The notes under the pieces: model-generated
Database searches by the model: none
The model's input: the letters and a program-made list of their open reading frames with translations, nothing else
Told to the model about the DNA's origin: nothing
Assembly: GCF_018224015.1 (NCBI RefSeq)
Contig: NZ_JAGPOT010000087.1
Coordinates: 1-32,315 of the forward strand
Direction: 5' to 3'
DNA: 32,315 nucleotides
From: Pseudarthrobacter albicanus
Lineage (GTDB): Bacteria > Actinomycetota > Actinomycetes > Actinomycetales > Micrococcaceae
Made by a program: the position numbers and the translations under genes
In this document: positions 7,095 to 15,878 of the stretch, piece after piece
How positions within the stretch are numbered: the stretch's first letter is position 1
How the letters are laid out: each line of letters begins with the position of its first letter

Positions 7095-8501
7095 GGTGCT
7101 GGCCTGTCCAGCCAGCGGCGCCGCACCCGGATCAGCACCGCCATGGCCCGGCGGACCACCGGGGAGGCCAGACGCTCCCTGACGTCAGCGACGGCGGCAT
7201 TCCAGACCCCGTCCGAATAGGTAGGGTAGGGGTGTGTCGTCCCGGCAACATCGGACGTTGTTATCCCCTTGTGCACTGCCGGGGTCAGTTCAGCCAGGGA
7301 TTCCCCGGCCCGCGGGCCGACGATGGTGCCGCCCAGGATTTTCCCCCGCCGGTCTACGATGAGCCGGGTGAAGCCGCCCGTGGTGTCCTCGGTCACGGCC
7401 CGGTCGACATGGGTGTGCCGGACAGTCCGGGCACGGTGCTTCAGACTGTTGTCGGCGGTAGTAGCCCGGCGGCGGCCACCTCCGGGGATGTGAACGTCAC
7501 CCGGGGCACGGTGCCGCTGACCTGGCGTGGAGCCCGAGTACCGCGTTCGAGGCCGCTACGGATGCGTGCACGCCGGCCAGGTGGGTGAACTGGGGGTTCG
7601 CGGTCACATCTCCCGCGGCCCAGGTGAGCGGGTTGGAGGTCATCATCCGCGTATCTGTGAGGACATGGCCGAGCCCGTCCATCCTCACCGTGACCCGTTC
7701 CTGGCCAAGGCCGGCGGTCCGGGGCGAGCGTCCGGTGGCCATCAGGACCGTGTCCGCATCAACGGTGGCGCCGTCGCCCAGCCGGAGCCGGGATCCGGCG
7801 TCCGTGGTGACGGCGTTCTCTATGGTGGTGTTCTCCAGGATGCGGACACCGTCGGTTTCCAGGCTCGCCCGGACCAGGTCGGCGGTGTCAGGGTCTTCTT
7901 GGGGAGGATCCGGGAGCGGACGATCATGGTCACTTGCGATCCCAGGCGGGCGAAGGCCTGACCGAGTTCGCAGGCGATCGGGCCGCCGCCGACAATGGCC
8001 AGGCGGACCGGAAGGGAGCCGGGTTCCCAGATCGTGTCCGAGGTCACCACAGAGGCGGCATCCAGTCCCGGGATGCCGGTGGCGACCGGTGTCCGGCCGG
8101 TTGCGATCAGGGCCTGCCGGAAGCGGATCGTCCTGCCGTCGACCTCGGCGACGCCGGGTGCGCGGAACGTCAGGGTGCCCTTGAGGACTTCAACTCCGGC
8201 GTCTTTGAGCGCCGCGGGCGAATCGACAGGTTCGATGGTGTTGATCGCGGCGAAGATGCGTTGGCGGACCGCAGCGAATTCCGGTGGTTGGCCCGTGAGT
8301 GCGCGTGCTGTCGTTGCGTGTTCGGCGGCCGACAAGAGGGTCTTGGACGGGACGCACCCGGTCCACAGGCAGTCACCGCCGGTGCGGGCCCGTTCGACCA
8401 GAAGGGTTCGCGCTCCGAACACGGCTGCCGTCTTGGCGCCACGATTCCGGCCGTCCCCCCACCCACTACCAGGAGGTCAACGATCCGGTTCTCGGCTGCC
8501 A
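7076..8501 (-). pseudogene. FAD-dependent pyridine nucleotide-disulfide oxidoreductase (MerA/Lpd-like), frameshifted
   Basis: All parts of a roughly 475-residue enzyme of the mercuric reductase/dihydrolipoamide dehydrogenase family are present in order but in several frames: FAD site DLLVVGGGTAGIV, redox-active disulfide GGDCLWTGCVPSK, NAD site LAIVGGGPIACELG, second FAD site WAAGDV, and dimerisation domain with HKGITTSDVAGTTHPYPTYSD. Four shifts are needed, near 8440, 7890, 7525 and 7455, and each is explained by one missing base, mostly in G runs. The start ATG (8501) has a good GGGGAG site. The intact enzyme would reduce a disulfide or metal ion with NAD(P)H in the cytoplasm. Either the gene is dead or the assembly has base-deletion errors here. 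The gene is divergent from the methyltransferase. Confidence 0.85.
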
Positions 8502-8607
8502 TTATGGACTCCCCTTGAGTGATGTTGAATGCCGGACATTGTGTCCGCCGCCGTGTGGTCTTCCGCGACCGTGCCGCTGCGGCGGAACGAACCAGACGGA
8601 GGCCCCA

Positions 8608-9264
8608 ATCCGCGATAAATACACGCTGTTTGCCCCGTTTTATGATCTGTTGTCGGGCGAATACCCTGTCTATCATGCCGGACGGGTTCTCGGCATCGAC
8701 GCTCTGGCCCCCACAAGGGGCCAGCAGGTGCTGGATATCGGATGCGGAACGGGGCTGAATTTTTCCATGTTGCAGGAGCGCATCGGTGCATCCGGGACCA
8801 TCGTCGGGATCGACCGCAGCGCCGAAATGCTCCAACAGGCGCGGCGCCGCGCCGGGGCGCGCGGCTGGGAGAACGTGATCCTGATCCAGGCGGACATGGT
8901 GCTTCTGGATCCCGGGGCAATCGCTACCCGCATCGAAGAGAGCGGGGGAGCGGCGGTTTCGGATGCTGCCCTGGCGACATACTCTCTGTCCCTGATGGGG
9001 GACTGGGAACGGGCGTGGGCGAACATGACCGGATTGCTGGCGGAAGGCGGCCGGGTCGGGGTGGTGGATATGCAGGACCCGGTGGGTTGGGCGCGGTGGC
9101 TGACGCCGCTGGCGCGGCTGGCCTGCGCGCTGGGAGGATCCGACATCTCCGCCGCCCCGTGGCGGGCAGTGGAGGAACTGTGCGTCGACGTCGTGCGCGC
9201 CTCGGCCCGGGGCGGACACCTCCAGATCCGGGCCGGGACAACCATGCCGTCCCGGACGATCTGA
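8608..9264 (+). CDS. SAM-dependent methyltransferase (class I), about 218 aa
   Basis: A class I methyltransferase of the ubiquinone/phosphatidylethanolamine methyltransferase type. It shows YTLFAPFYDLLSG, then motif I VLDIGCGTGLNF, an acidic residue after motif II (IVGIDRS), and VVDMQDPVG near the C-terminus. The natural beginning of the family (RDKYxLFAPxYDLLSG) is preceded in frame by ATC, not ATG. A strong GGAGG lies five bases before that ATC, so either ATC is used, ATG mutated to ATC, or translation begins at an upstream TTG (about 8539). It faces away from the oxidoreductase pseudogene with a 106-base gap holding both promoters. Phospholipid methylation would fit the neighbouring phosphatidyltransferase remnant, but the substrate is not established. 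Confidence 0.8.
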   Translation: MRDKYTLFAPFYDLLSGEYPVYHAGRVLGIDALAPTRGQQVLDIGCGTGLNFSMLQERIGASGTIVGIDRSAEMLQQARRRAGARGWENVILIQADMVLLDPGAIATRIEESGGAAVSDAALATYSLSLMGDWERAWANMTGLLAEGGRVGVVDMQDPVGWARWLTPLARLACALGGSDISAAPWRAVEELCVDVVRASARGGHLQIRAGTTMPSRTI

Positions 9265-9417
9265 GCTGTCGCCTCCGTTCAACTCCGGGCGACGATAACG
9301 GGCTCCCTGCGCAGCTGCGATTGTTTTTCGCTGTGTAGCGCAGATTACTGAACGGCATCATGGGCCGGCCCTACCTTGAAGACGTCAGCAAAAAATCTTC
9401 CAGGGAAGGTCCCCGTC
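9265..9417 (+). promoter_or_regulatory. Promoter region with a 10-bp palindrome (9310-9319)
   Basis: The gap before the membrane protein-regulator operon holds a perfect palindrome CGCAGCTGCG (9310-9319), followed by a GCGCAG about 25 bases on. As the operon encodes a Crp/Fnr regulator, an autoregulatory site is possible. The sequence does not match the TGTGA-N6-TCACA consensus. Confidence 0.3.
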
Positions 9418-9871
9418 ATGGCTTCTGCATCAACTCTTTCACGTACCACGTCCGGCACGGGCGTGGGACGTCGCGTCGTCGCCGGGGCCGCCGGCGGCAT
9501 CGCTGGCGGTATCGTGTTCGGGATGCTCATGGCGATGATGGGCATGCTGCCCGTTATCGCGTCCATGGTCGGCTCCAGCTCGGCCGTGGTCGGATTCGGC
9601 GTCCACCTGATGATTTCGGTGCTTATCGGCCTGGGCCTGACGGTGCTGTTCGGTAACCGGTTCCTGACCGGATATGGCCGCGGCGCCCTCGTCGGACTGG
9701 GTTACGGGGCCATCTGGTGGGTCCTTGGCCCGCTGATGATCATGCCGGCCATGTTGGGCATGCCCCTTTTTCGCCCTGAACCTCGCCGCGGCGTTGAGCC
9801 TGATGGGCCACATGATCTATGGGGTTATTCTGGGACTGGTGGCGGTCCGCGTCCTCAAGAGCCGGGCATGA
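9418..9871 (+). pseudogene. Four-helix membrane protein, interrupted by one-base shift
   Basis: A membrane protein of about 150 residues with four hydrophobic segments, rich in Gly and Met (GGIAGGIVFGMLMAMMGM, then YGAIWWVLGPLMIMPAMLGMPLF). After the run of five T at 9767-9771 the sensible frame changes by one base; it then reads ALNLAAALSLMGHMIYGVILG and stops at TGA 9869-9871. That TGA overlaps the ATG of the Crp/Fnr gene exactly as in a coupled operon, so four T is surely the ancestral count. ATG 9418 has GGGAAGG upstream; an ATG at 9376 is less likely. The function is unknown. Confidence 0.7.
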
Positions 9872-10656
9872 CCGATACCTGCCGGGTCGATGTGGCGGCC
9901 ACCGTCTCCGGAGACCTGCGACCGTGGGCACCGCGGCAACGAGAGGCCGACCCGCTGATGGCAGGACCCGCTGAACCGTTCAGTTGTTTGAATGAAGTTG
10001 ATCTGTTCGCTGACCTGAGCGCGCAGGAGATCGAGGCGATGGACCTCATGGCCCCGGCACGGCTGTTCCGCCGCGGGGAGCTGCTGTTCAGCCAAAGCCA
10101 GCCCGTCAAGGCTCTGTTCATCCTCAAGTCCGGCCGGGTGCGTATTTTCCGGGTCGCCGAGGACGGCAAGGCCCTGACGATGGCCATCCTGGAACCGGGC
10201 GCGGTGTTCGGGGAAATGATGCTCGTGGGCCAGCGGATGTATGACAACTACGCCGAAGCAATTGAAGACTCAGCTATCTGCCAGCTCAGCGTGGACGAGG
10301 TGGAACGGTTCCTGCTTTCGGATCCCCGCATCGCCATCCGCATCTCCCGGCTCCTGGGCGAACAGGTCGCCCGCCTCGAAGAACGCCTCACCGACCTGGC
10401 GCTGCGGCCGTTGGCCGCCCAAGTGGCGTCCACCCTGCTTAAACTCGGCGACGCAGTGGGGCCGCCGCGCTTCGGCCAGGCCCGGACCATCCACCTGACC
10501 CACGAACAGCTCGCGGGCCTCCTCGGCTCCTCACGGGAGGCCACCAGCAAGATCATGGCTGAGCTCACGGCCAGGAAGGCCATCCGCCAGGGGCGCGGGC
10601 GCATCATCATCCAGGACCCCGACATGCTCTACAAGATGGCCCGGAGCACCTCATGA
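9868..10656 (+). CDS. Crp/Fnr family transcriptional regulator, 262 aa
   Basis: A cytoplasmic regulator with an N-terminal cyclic-nucleotide-binding beta barrel (LFADLSAQEIEAMDLMAP, then RRGELLFSQ, KSGRVRIFRVAEDGK, LEPGAVFGEMMLVGQ), a long dimer helix (RISRLLGEQVARLEERL), and a C-terminal winged helix with recognition helix LTHEQLAGLLGSSREATSKIM. The strict arginine/serine pair that binds cAMP in Crp is not obvious, and there is no Fnr-type cysteine cluster, so its signal is unknown. The start overlaps the stop of the membrane protein (ATGA). A second ATG at 9958 would remove about 30 poorly conserved residues. Its stop overlaps the DUF427 start, making a tight three-gene unit. Confidence 0.88.
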   Translation: MTDTCRVDVAATVSGDLRPWAPRQREADPLMAGPAEPFSCLNEVDLFADLSAQEIEAMDLMAPARLFRRGELLFSQSQPVKALFILKSGRVRIFRVAEDGKALTMAILEPGAVFGEMMLVGQRMYDNYAEAIEDSAICQLSVDEVERFLLSDPRIAIRISRLLGEQVARLEERLTDLALRPLAAQVASTLLKLGDAVGPPRFGQARTIHLTHEQLAGLLGSSREATSKIMAELTARKAIRQGRGRIIIQDPDMLYKMARSTS

Positions 10657-10952
10657 TCACAGCCACTTTCCACGGCCAGGTGATCGCCTGCTCAGAGCAC
10701 ACGGTGTATCTGGAAGGCAACCACTACTTCCCCGCTGATTCCCTGGTCCCGGACACGTTGGAGGGCAGCTGGGTCCGGACCCTGTGCTTCTGGAAGGGTA
10801 TTGCCCGCTACCACCACGTCCGCACCGGGGACCGCCGGGCACCGAATGCCGCCTGGTCCTATCCGCGGCCGACACCGCTGGCCCGGATGATCAAAGGCCA
10901 CGTTGCCTTCGCCCCCGGGAGCGGTGTGATCGTCAGCGACGAACGTCTCTGA
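10653..10952 (+). CDS. DUF427 domain protein, 99 aa
   Basis: A small soluble protein of the DUF427 family. It shows the typical order VIACSEHTVYLEGNHYFP, then W (in GSWVRTLCFWKGIARYHHV), and AWSYPRPTPLARMIKGHVAF. The family forms a compact beta fold and has no established reaction. Its ATG overlaps the stop of the Crp/Fnr regulator (ATGA, 10653-10656), so it is co-translated with it and is probably part of the same response. Length and motifs are complete. Confidence 0.88.
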   Translation: MITATFHGQVIACSEHTVYLEGNHYFPADSLVPDTLEGSWVRTLCFWKGIARYHHVRTGDRRAPNAAWSYPRPTPLARMIKGHVAFAPGSGVIVSDERL

Positions 10953-11028
10953 CCGGCCACATCCGCGGCCCTGCCTTCGCGTGCCCCACAGTTTTGTCCT
11001 GTAAATCCAAAGCTAAGAGAGTATCCGC

Positions 11029-11577
11029 ATGCCACGCATTCCCGCCCACACCGTTGCCACAGCACCCGAAGCGTCCAAAGGTATCGCCCGGAAACTGGAG
11101 CAGAAAATGGGCAAACTTCTCAACATCCACGCCGGAATGGCCCACTCCCCGGCCGTGATCGCCTCCTACGAGGGGACGTCCGCCGCCATCGCGGCGCACG
11201 GAAGCTTTGACGCCCGCACCCGCGAAGCGATCGCCCTGGCCGTCGGGAACCAGAACGGCTGTGACTACTGCCAGGCGGCCCACACCCTCTCGGCACGCCG
11301 GGCGGGGCTCGACGACGAGCAGATCCTCGCGATCCGCGCCGGGGAAGTGGACTTCGACGACAAACTCGAAGCGATCTCCGGCGTCGCCCGTGAAGCCGCG
11401 GCCAGGACCGGGAACGTTTCCGACGCGACCTGGCAGGCGGCCCTTGACGGCGGATGGAGCGCCGAGGAGCTGTCCGAGGCGTTCGCCCACATCGCGGCGA
11501 ACCTGTTCACCAACTACTTCAACCACTACGCCGGAACCGAGCTGGACCTGCCCGCCGTCCCGGAACTGACCGCCTGA
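11029..11577 (+). CDS. AhpD-like carboxymuconolactone decarboxylase family protein, 182 aa
   Basis: A peroxidase-like protein of the CMD/AhpD family. The active-site motif CDYCQAAH places Cys78 and Cys81 with His85, the CxxCxxxH arrangement that reduces peroxides with thiol partners. Flanking helices (FDARTREAIALAVG before, LSARRAGLDDEQILAIRAG after) match the family. It is soluble and cytoplasmic. It lies 76 bases after DUF427 and is followed by a hairpin, so it is probably a separate or last cistron. Its physiological partner is not shown by the context. Confidence 0.9.
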   Translation: MPRIPAHTVATAPEASKGIARKLEQKMGKLLNIHAGMAHSPAVIASYEGTSAAIAAHGSFDARTREAIALAVGNQNGCDYCQAAHTLSARRAGLDDEQILAIRAGEVDFDDKLEAISGVAREAAARTGNVSDATWQAALDGGWSAEELSEAFAHIAANLFTNYFNHYAGTELDLPAVPELTA

Positions 11578-11593
11578 CACGCCGCGAGTCGGC

Positions 11594-11613
11594 GGGAGCA
11601 GGCGTCTGCTCCC
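11594..11613 (+). terminator. Hairpin after AhpD-like gene
   Basis: A perfect 8-bp stem GGGAGCAG / CTGCTCCC with a GCGT loop, 16 bases after the stop. There is no T-run, which is common for actinobacterial terminators. Confidence 0.5.
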
Positions 11614-11680
11614 GTCTGCTCCACGCTCCCGGCGCCTTCCATCCGGTCCGCCGATTAGCCTCCACACCAGCAGGAGAACC

Positions 11681-12169
11681 ATGAAGATCCCAGCCCTCCT
11701 CCGGAGCGTCGAGCTCCTCACGCGTCCGGTCCATCCGGAGAGCAGGGCCGCGATGGATCGGCGCTGGGCCGAGCTGCCCGAGCACGTGAAGACCCCGGCG
11801 CAGCTGCTGGGACGAAGTGCCCGCGGTTGCGACAAGGTCTGCGATCAGATCGCGCTCGGCATGCCGCCGGAAGCGAAAGAACGACCGCAGGGTCTTCCCG
11901 GGCTCAACGCCAAGTACGGGTGTGTCCCCAAAGAGTTCGTTCCGTTCAGCGACGGCGGCGGTCCCCTCACCCTCAGGGCGCTTCTGGACGACAGGAACCA
12001 GGCCGCCGATGTGTTCAGTACCTCCCCGCTGATTGTCCAGAACAAGCTCCTCGCCCTTGAGGATCCGCTGAACAACTTCGCCGCGCAGCAGGTACTGCCG
12101 CTGGCCCTCAAGGACCGCCGCGCCCACCCAGGCCCAGAGCCACGGCCGGGCCGATGTGATGGACCATGA
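11681..12169 (+). pseudogene. Chimeric remnant: radical SAM N-terminus joined to OpuBC-like binding protein fragment
   Basis: A single open frame made of two unrelated pieces. Residues 1-48 match the N-terminus of a radical SAM family protein (HPESRAAMDRRWAELPEHVKTP, then QLLGRSARGC), which normally runs on to its iron-sulfur cysteines. From about residue 50 the sequence becomes the middle of a glycine-betaine/choline binding protein of the OpuBC/ProX type (LGMPPEAKERPQGLPGL, AADVFSTSP, LEDPLNNFAAQ), which ends abruptly near 12115. The last 17 residues are foreign. The start has a good AGGAG site, so the chimera may still be translated, but neither activity can survive. A deletion that fused two genes is the simplest explanation. 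Confidence 0.7.
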
Positions 12170-12371
12170 AGTCCGAGGTGGTTTCGCCCATCCCGGTCGT
12201 GAACACCTTGGCCACCCAGAACCAGGCCGTGATTTCCGGGACCTTGGCCCCGGGCCGGCGTTCGGAAGCCCCTCCCCGGGCCGGCACCCCTGCCTCCAGA
12301 ACGGCAGACGCGGCGCCGATTCGTGAAATGTCCTGCTGTCGGGAATCTGTCATCCCGTGATTGTGCCCCAT
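12117..12371 (-). pseudogene. N-terminal fragment of a COG4705-like membrane protein
   Basis: About 84 residues starting at ATG 12371 (AGGGA upstream; a second ATG at 12353). The core KVPEITAWFWVAKVFTTGMGETTSDFMVHHIG is characteristic of COG4705-type membrane-anchored proteins, which are usually about 250 aa with several helices. Homology stops near 12120, where the plus-strand binding-protein fragment also stops, so the two fragments meet tail to tail at a rearrangement junction. The gene is presumably non-functional. Confidence 0.6.
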
Positions 12372-13068
12372 GGTCCCTACCGTTACCTGAACATGACACT
12401 GCCTCATCCGCCCCGGCCCGGAAAGAACACCATTCCCTCCACGGCCTGCGCTGCCACGGCGTCTGTCCTGGGGGCCCGGGCGGCCGTTGCAACTGCGGAA
12501 CGCAATATCAGTGCAGTCCACCGATGGAGGTCCGGCTGAAGTGCCGTCCTGGGAGCGTCGGGTTCGTTCCCGGTGCCGTGCGGCAAGGAACACAAGAGCC
12601 GCGACGGTCGACGGCCATTGGGAGCGCCTTCGCCAAGTTTTCTTGTGTCACGGTTGGAGGTCAACCCTCCCGTCGATCACCCAGTGGATGCTCAGGGTGC
12701 TCCCAGTCAGGCATCGGAGAATGAAGGAATGTATTTGGTGGAACCCGGGCCTACGAACAATCATCCCCGCATATTGGCAGCTGGTTCCGGCGGCTGCTCC
12801 TTGCCGGCGTTCGAGAGGCGCGTCCGCTGCTGAACCCAGTATCTCGGAGTGCGCTACCGCGGCGACGTCACCGGATGCGTCCTCAATAGCAGCAGCCGTA
12901 CTTGACCCGGGTGATGGAGTGGAACATTTTCCGTGCACTCCAGCCTCTCCACTATGAATAAGATGCACGGCGTCGACACCAGGGCTTAGGCCGTGAGCCT
13001 GTGGACCACAAACCTTGGGACATGTCCAAGGGTGCCCGTTGACGCCGACCCCCCCGAAAGGAATCCCC
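12372..13068. other. Gene-free stretch before the MprF-like gene
   Basis: I find no supportable gene. Open frames at 12573-12833 (plus) and 12648-12968 (minus) have no recognisable features or ribosome-binding sites. The A/T content is slightly raised. The promoter of the MprF-like gene should lie near the right edge, but no clear hexamers can be named. Confidence 0.3.
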
Positions 13069-15705
13069 GTGCCAGTGCTGCCGCCGGATCACGCAAGCGC
13101 GGCATCTTCCGGTGCCAGGCTCTTATGGCAGGAAAAGCTGCGCGGCGCGCCGGTTACGGTCGGTTTTGTCCTGGTTTTCTGGGCTGCGGGGGCGCTGTCC
13201 GCCAGCCTGTTCTCCGGCCCGGGCCCGTCCCTGCGGCCCCACGTGGCAGCGACCGCGCACTCCTTACCGGGCAACTGGTGGGCTGTGCTGACGTGTGCGC
13301 TCTGGGCACAGAGCCTGGGAGGGTACCTCCTGGGCACGTCGCTGGTCCTGGCCGTCGGCATTCCCCTGGAACGCCGGATGGGAAGCCTGAAGTTCGCCGC
13401 AGCTGCCCTGGCTTCACATGTTCTGGGCATCGGCGCTGCCCTGGGATTCCTGGCCGCGGCGCGGCAGACGATGGGGAGGCTGACCCAGGAAATGAGCGGG
13501 CATCTGTTCCTGGGTCCCAGCGCACTCATCACCGGGGCGTTAATGGCGGGGACCGCCCTGATGCCGACCCTGTGGCGGCGCCGGGTCCGCCTGGTCGTGT
13601 TCGCCTTACTGATACTCCTGGCTCTCTACAGCGGGGGGTTCGCCCACCTTGTCAGGCTCGGTGCCGCAGTCACCGGCGCCCTGCTGGGACCGGTCCTGCT
13701 GGGCCGCCTTCCCCGGTTCGGGCGCCCCGTGAGCTCCAGGCATGAAGGCCGGGTCCTGGTCGCGCTCCTGGTGGCGGTCTCGGCCGTCGGCCCGGTCGTG
13801 GCCGGCCTTGTCCCGCATGCCGCCGGACCCTTATCGGTCCTGCGTTTCCTGTTTACCAACATCCAGCCGGTTGACCCGCAGACCCTCCAGAGCCTGTGCT
13901 CCGACCCGGGGCAGGCCAGGGACTGTGCCGCCGCGCAACTGCAGCTGCGCGCCGGGGCCGGCGGCATCTTCATGGGGATCCTTCCATCGTTTCTGCTGCT
14001 GCTGCTTGCCGACGGTCTTCGCCGCGGACGCCGCTTCGCCTGGGCCGGCGCAGTGCTGATCCAGCTGGCTCTCTCGCTGCTGGCCGGCATCACCATTGCC
14101 GGGGTTCTCCTGCGGGCAGCACCGGACACCTCGGCCGTCGAGGGGATCGGCGCCATCGAAGCGTCGGGGTACGCACACCCGTTCAGCCTGATGGTGCCGT
14201 TGCTGCTGCCCGTCGCCCTGAGCATTCTCCTGCTGATAACGCGGCGGCTCTTCCTGGTGGCGGCCCCGTCGGGGACATACACCCGGCTAGCGTCGCAGGT
14301 TCTTGCCGTCGGAGCGGCCCTCGGGGCGTTCTACCTGCTCGCGGGACTGGCCCTCGCCGGCGGCTTCACGCCCGTTCCCGGACCCGCCGAACTCCTGGCC
14401 GATATTCCGGACAGGTTCCTGCCACTCGGATACATGCTGGACGTGTCCCCGGCCTTCTTCCCCCAAAGCACCGCGGCGGTTCTGCTGTACGAAGGCATCG
14501 GCGTAACCTTCTGGGCCGCCACCGCCCTTCTGGTCCTGAACACCTTCCTCCGCCCTGCCCGAATCCAGCACAACGCCGGCGCCGCACGCGCCCGGGAAAT
14601 ACTGAGAACACGGCAAGGGAGCTCGTTGTCGTGGATGACGACGTGGCCCGGGAACAGCTACTGGTTCTCCCCCACGGGCGAGAGCTTCGTCGCCTACCGT
14701 GTCATAGGCGGGATCGCCCTCACGATGGGCGTCCCGGTCGGCCCCTGGCCGGACAGCGAAGACGCCTTCGCGGAGTTCACCCGGTTCTGCACCGGCGAAG
14801 GATGGACACCGTGCTTCTACTCGGTCCCCCAGGACCTGCGGGACCACGCCGCGTCACTGGGCTGGCGGTCAGTTCAGGTGGCACAGGAGACGGTCCTGCC
14901 GCTGGACTCGATGTCCTTCAGGGGAAAGAAATTCCAGGACATCCGCACGGCCATGAACAACGCCGCGAAGGCCGGCATCCGCGCGGAGTGGATGACGTAC
15001 GCCACCGCACCCTTCTCAGTCCTGGCCCAGATCCAGGAACTCTCCGAAGAATGGGTGGCGGACAAGAAGATGCCCGAAATGGGATTCACCCTCGGCAGCC
15101 TGGACGAACTCAACGACCCCGATGTCCGCCTGCTGCTCGCCATCGACGGCCAACACAGGGTGCACGCTGTCCTCTCCTGGCTGCCCGTCTACCGCAACGG
15201 GAAAATCGAGGGCTGGACCCTGGATTACATGCGGCGCCGCAGCACCGGGTTCCGTGCCGGCATCGAATTCCTCATCGCCTCCGCGGCGCTCAGCTTCAAG
15301 GACGAAGGATGCCAATTCGTCAGCCTCTCCGGCGCGCCCCTGGCCCGGGTGAACGCGGATTCACCGCACCTGCCCGCGCCCTCAGACCCGCAGACCGCCG
15401 GCGGCCTGGACCGGCTGCTCGACTGGCTGGGTGCAACCCTGGAACCGGTGTACGGGTTCAGGTCCCTGCTGGCGTTCAAGGCGAAATTCCAGCCCCGCTA
15501 CGAACCTCTCTACATGCTCTATCCTGACGCGGCGTCGCTGCCCGCCATCGGAAACGCCGTCACCCGGGCCTACCTCCCCACCATCAAGTTCGGGGAAAGC
15601 CTTGCACTGGCCCGCCGGATGTTTCACCGCCCCAAACGACCCCGGGCCGCAGGCCGCCGCAATCCGGCACAGGTCCTCAATACCAAGCACGTGGACGGGG
15701 CCTAA
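13069..15705 (+). CDS. MprF-like membrane protein with rhomboid-like N-terminus and DUF2156 domain, 878 aa
   Basis: A large membrane protein with about 12 hydrophobic segments (residues 30-510) and a soluble C-terminal DUF2156 domain (about 520-850). DUF2156 is the GNAT-like fold that transfers an amino acid from aminoacyl-tRNA to phosphatidylglycerol in MprF/LysX proteins (see WFSPTGESFVAYRVIGGIAL, LDYMRRRSTGF, FVSLSGAPLAR, YGFRSLLAFKAKFQPRY). The first 210 residues resemble a rhomboid protease: a GPSALITG motif with Ser151 and a FAHLVRLGAA helix with His193. The GTG at 13069 has AAGGA six bases upstream and is preferred over ATG 13015. Family knowledge suggests changing membrane charge and resistance to cationic peptides; the amino acid used is not visible. 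Confidence 0.85.
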   Translation: MPVLPPDHASAASSGARLLWQEKLRGAPVTVGFVLVFWAAGALSASLFSGPGPSLRPHVAATAHSLPGNWWAVLTCALWAQSLGGYLLGTSLVLAVGIPLERRMGSLKFAAAALASHVLGIGAALGFLAAARQTMGRLTQEMSGHLFLGPSALITGALMAGTALMPTLWRRRVRLVVFALLILLALYSGGFAHLVRLGAAVTGALLGPVLLGRLPRFGRPVSSRHEGRVLVALLVAVSAVGPVVAGLVPHAAGPLSVLRFLFTNIQPVDPQTLQSLCSDPGQARDCAAAQLQLRAGAGGIFMGILPSFLLLLLADGLRRGRRFAWAGAVLIQLALSLLAGITIAGVLLRAAPDTSAVEGIGAIEASGYAHPFSLMVPLLLPVALSILLLITRRLFLVAAPSGTYTRLASQVLAVGAALGAFYLLAGLALAGGFTPVPGPAELLADIPDRFLPLGYMLDVSPAFFPQSTAAVLLYEGIGVTFWAATALLVLNTFLRPARIQHNAGAARAREILRTRQGSSLSWMTTWPGNSYWFSPTGESFVAYRVIGGIALTMGVPVGPWPDSEDAFAEFTRFCTGEGWTPCFYSVPQDLRDHAASLGWRSVQVAQETVLPLDSMSFRGKKFQDIRTAMNNAAKAGIRAEWMTYATAPFSVLAQIQELSEEWVADKKMPEMGFTLGSLDELNDPDVRLLLAIDGQHRVHAVLSWLPVYRNGKIEGWTLDYMRRRSTGFRAGIEFLIASAALSFKDEGCQFVSLSGAPLARVNADSPHLPAPSDPQTAGGLDRLLDWLGATLEPVYGFRSLLAFKAKFQPRYEPLYMLYPDAASLPAIGNAVTRAYLPTIKFGESLALARRMFHRPKRPRAAGRRNPAQVLNTKHVDGA

Positions 15706-15793
15706 CGGATGAGTATCCGGGCGCAGCGCCTCCGGGCAATTTTCACGAACGCCGCCGGACCGTGGCCGGGGCCCACGCGACGCGCGGCGCGGC

Positions 15794-15819
15794 GTCACCG
15801 GCGGGTGCGGTCCGGTGAC
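15794..15819. terminator. Hairpin between convergent genes
   Basis: A perfect 8-bp stem GTCACCGG / CCGGTGAC with a 10-base loop, midway between the stops of the convergent MprF-like and esterase genes. It could end transcription from both sides. Confidence 0.45.
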
Positions 15820-15878
15820 TGCCGGGTCCTGAACCGCCCAAGGAACGTCGGTGCGGCGGCTGTTGCGGGGGACACTGC

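Noticed and set aside
12573..12968. Open frames on both strands in the gap before the MprF-like gene
   Set aside because: No start signals, no recognisable motifs; they overlap each other on opposite strands.
13896..15527. 543-codon plus-strand frame inside the MprF-like gene
   Set aside because: Out-of-frame shadow of a well-supported gene; composition rich in Arg, Pro and His.
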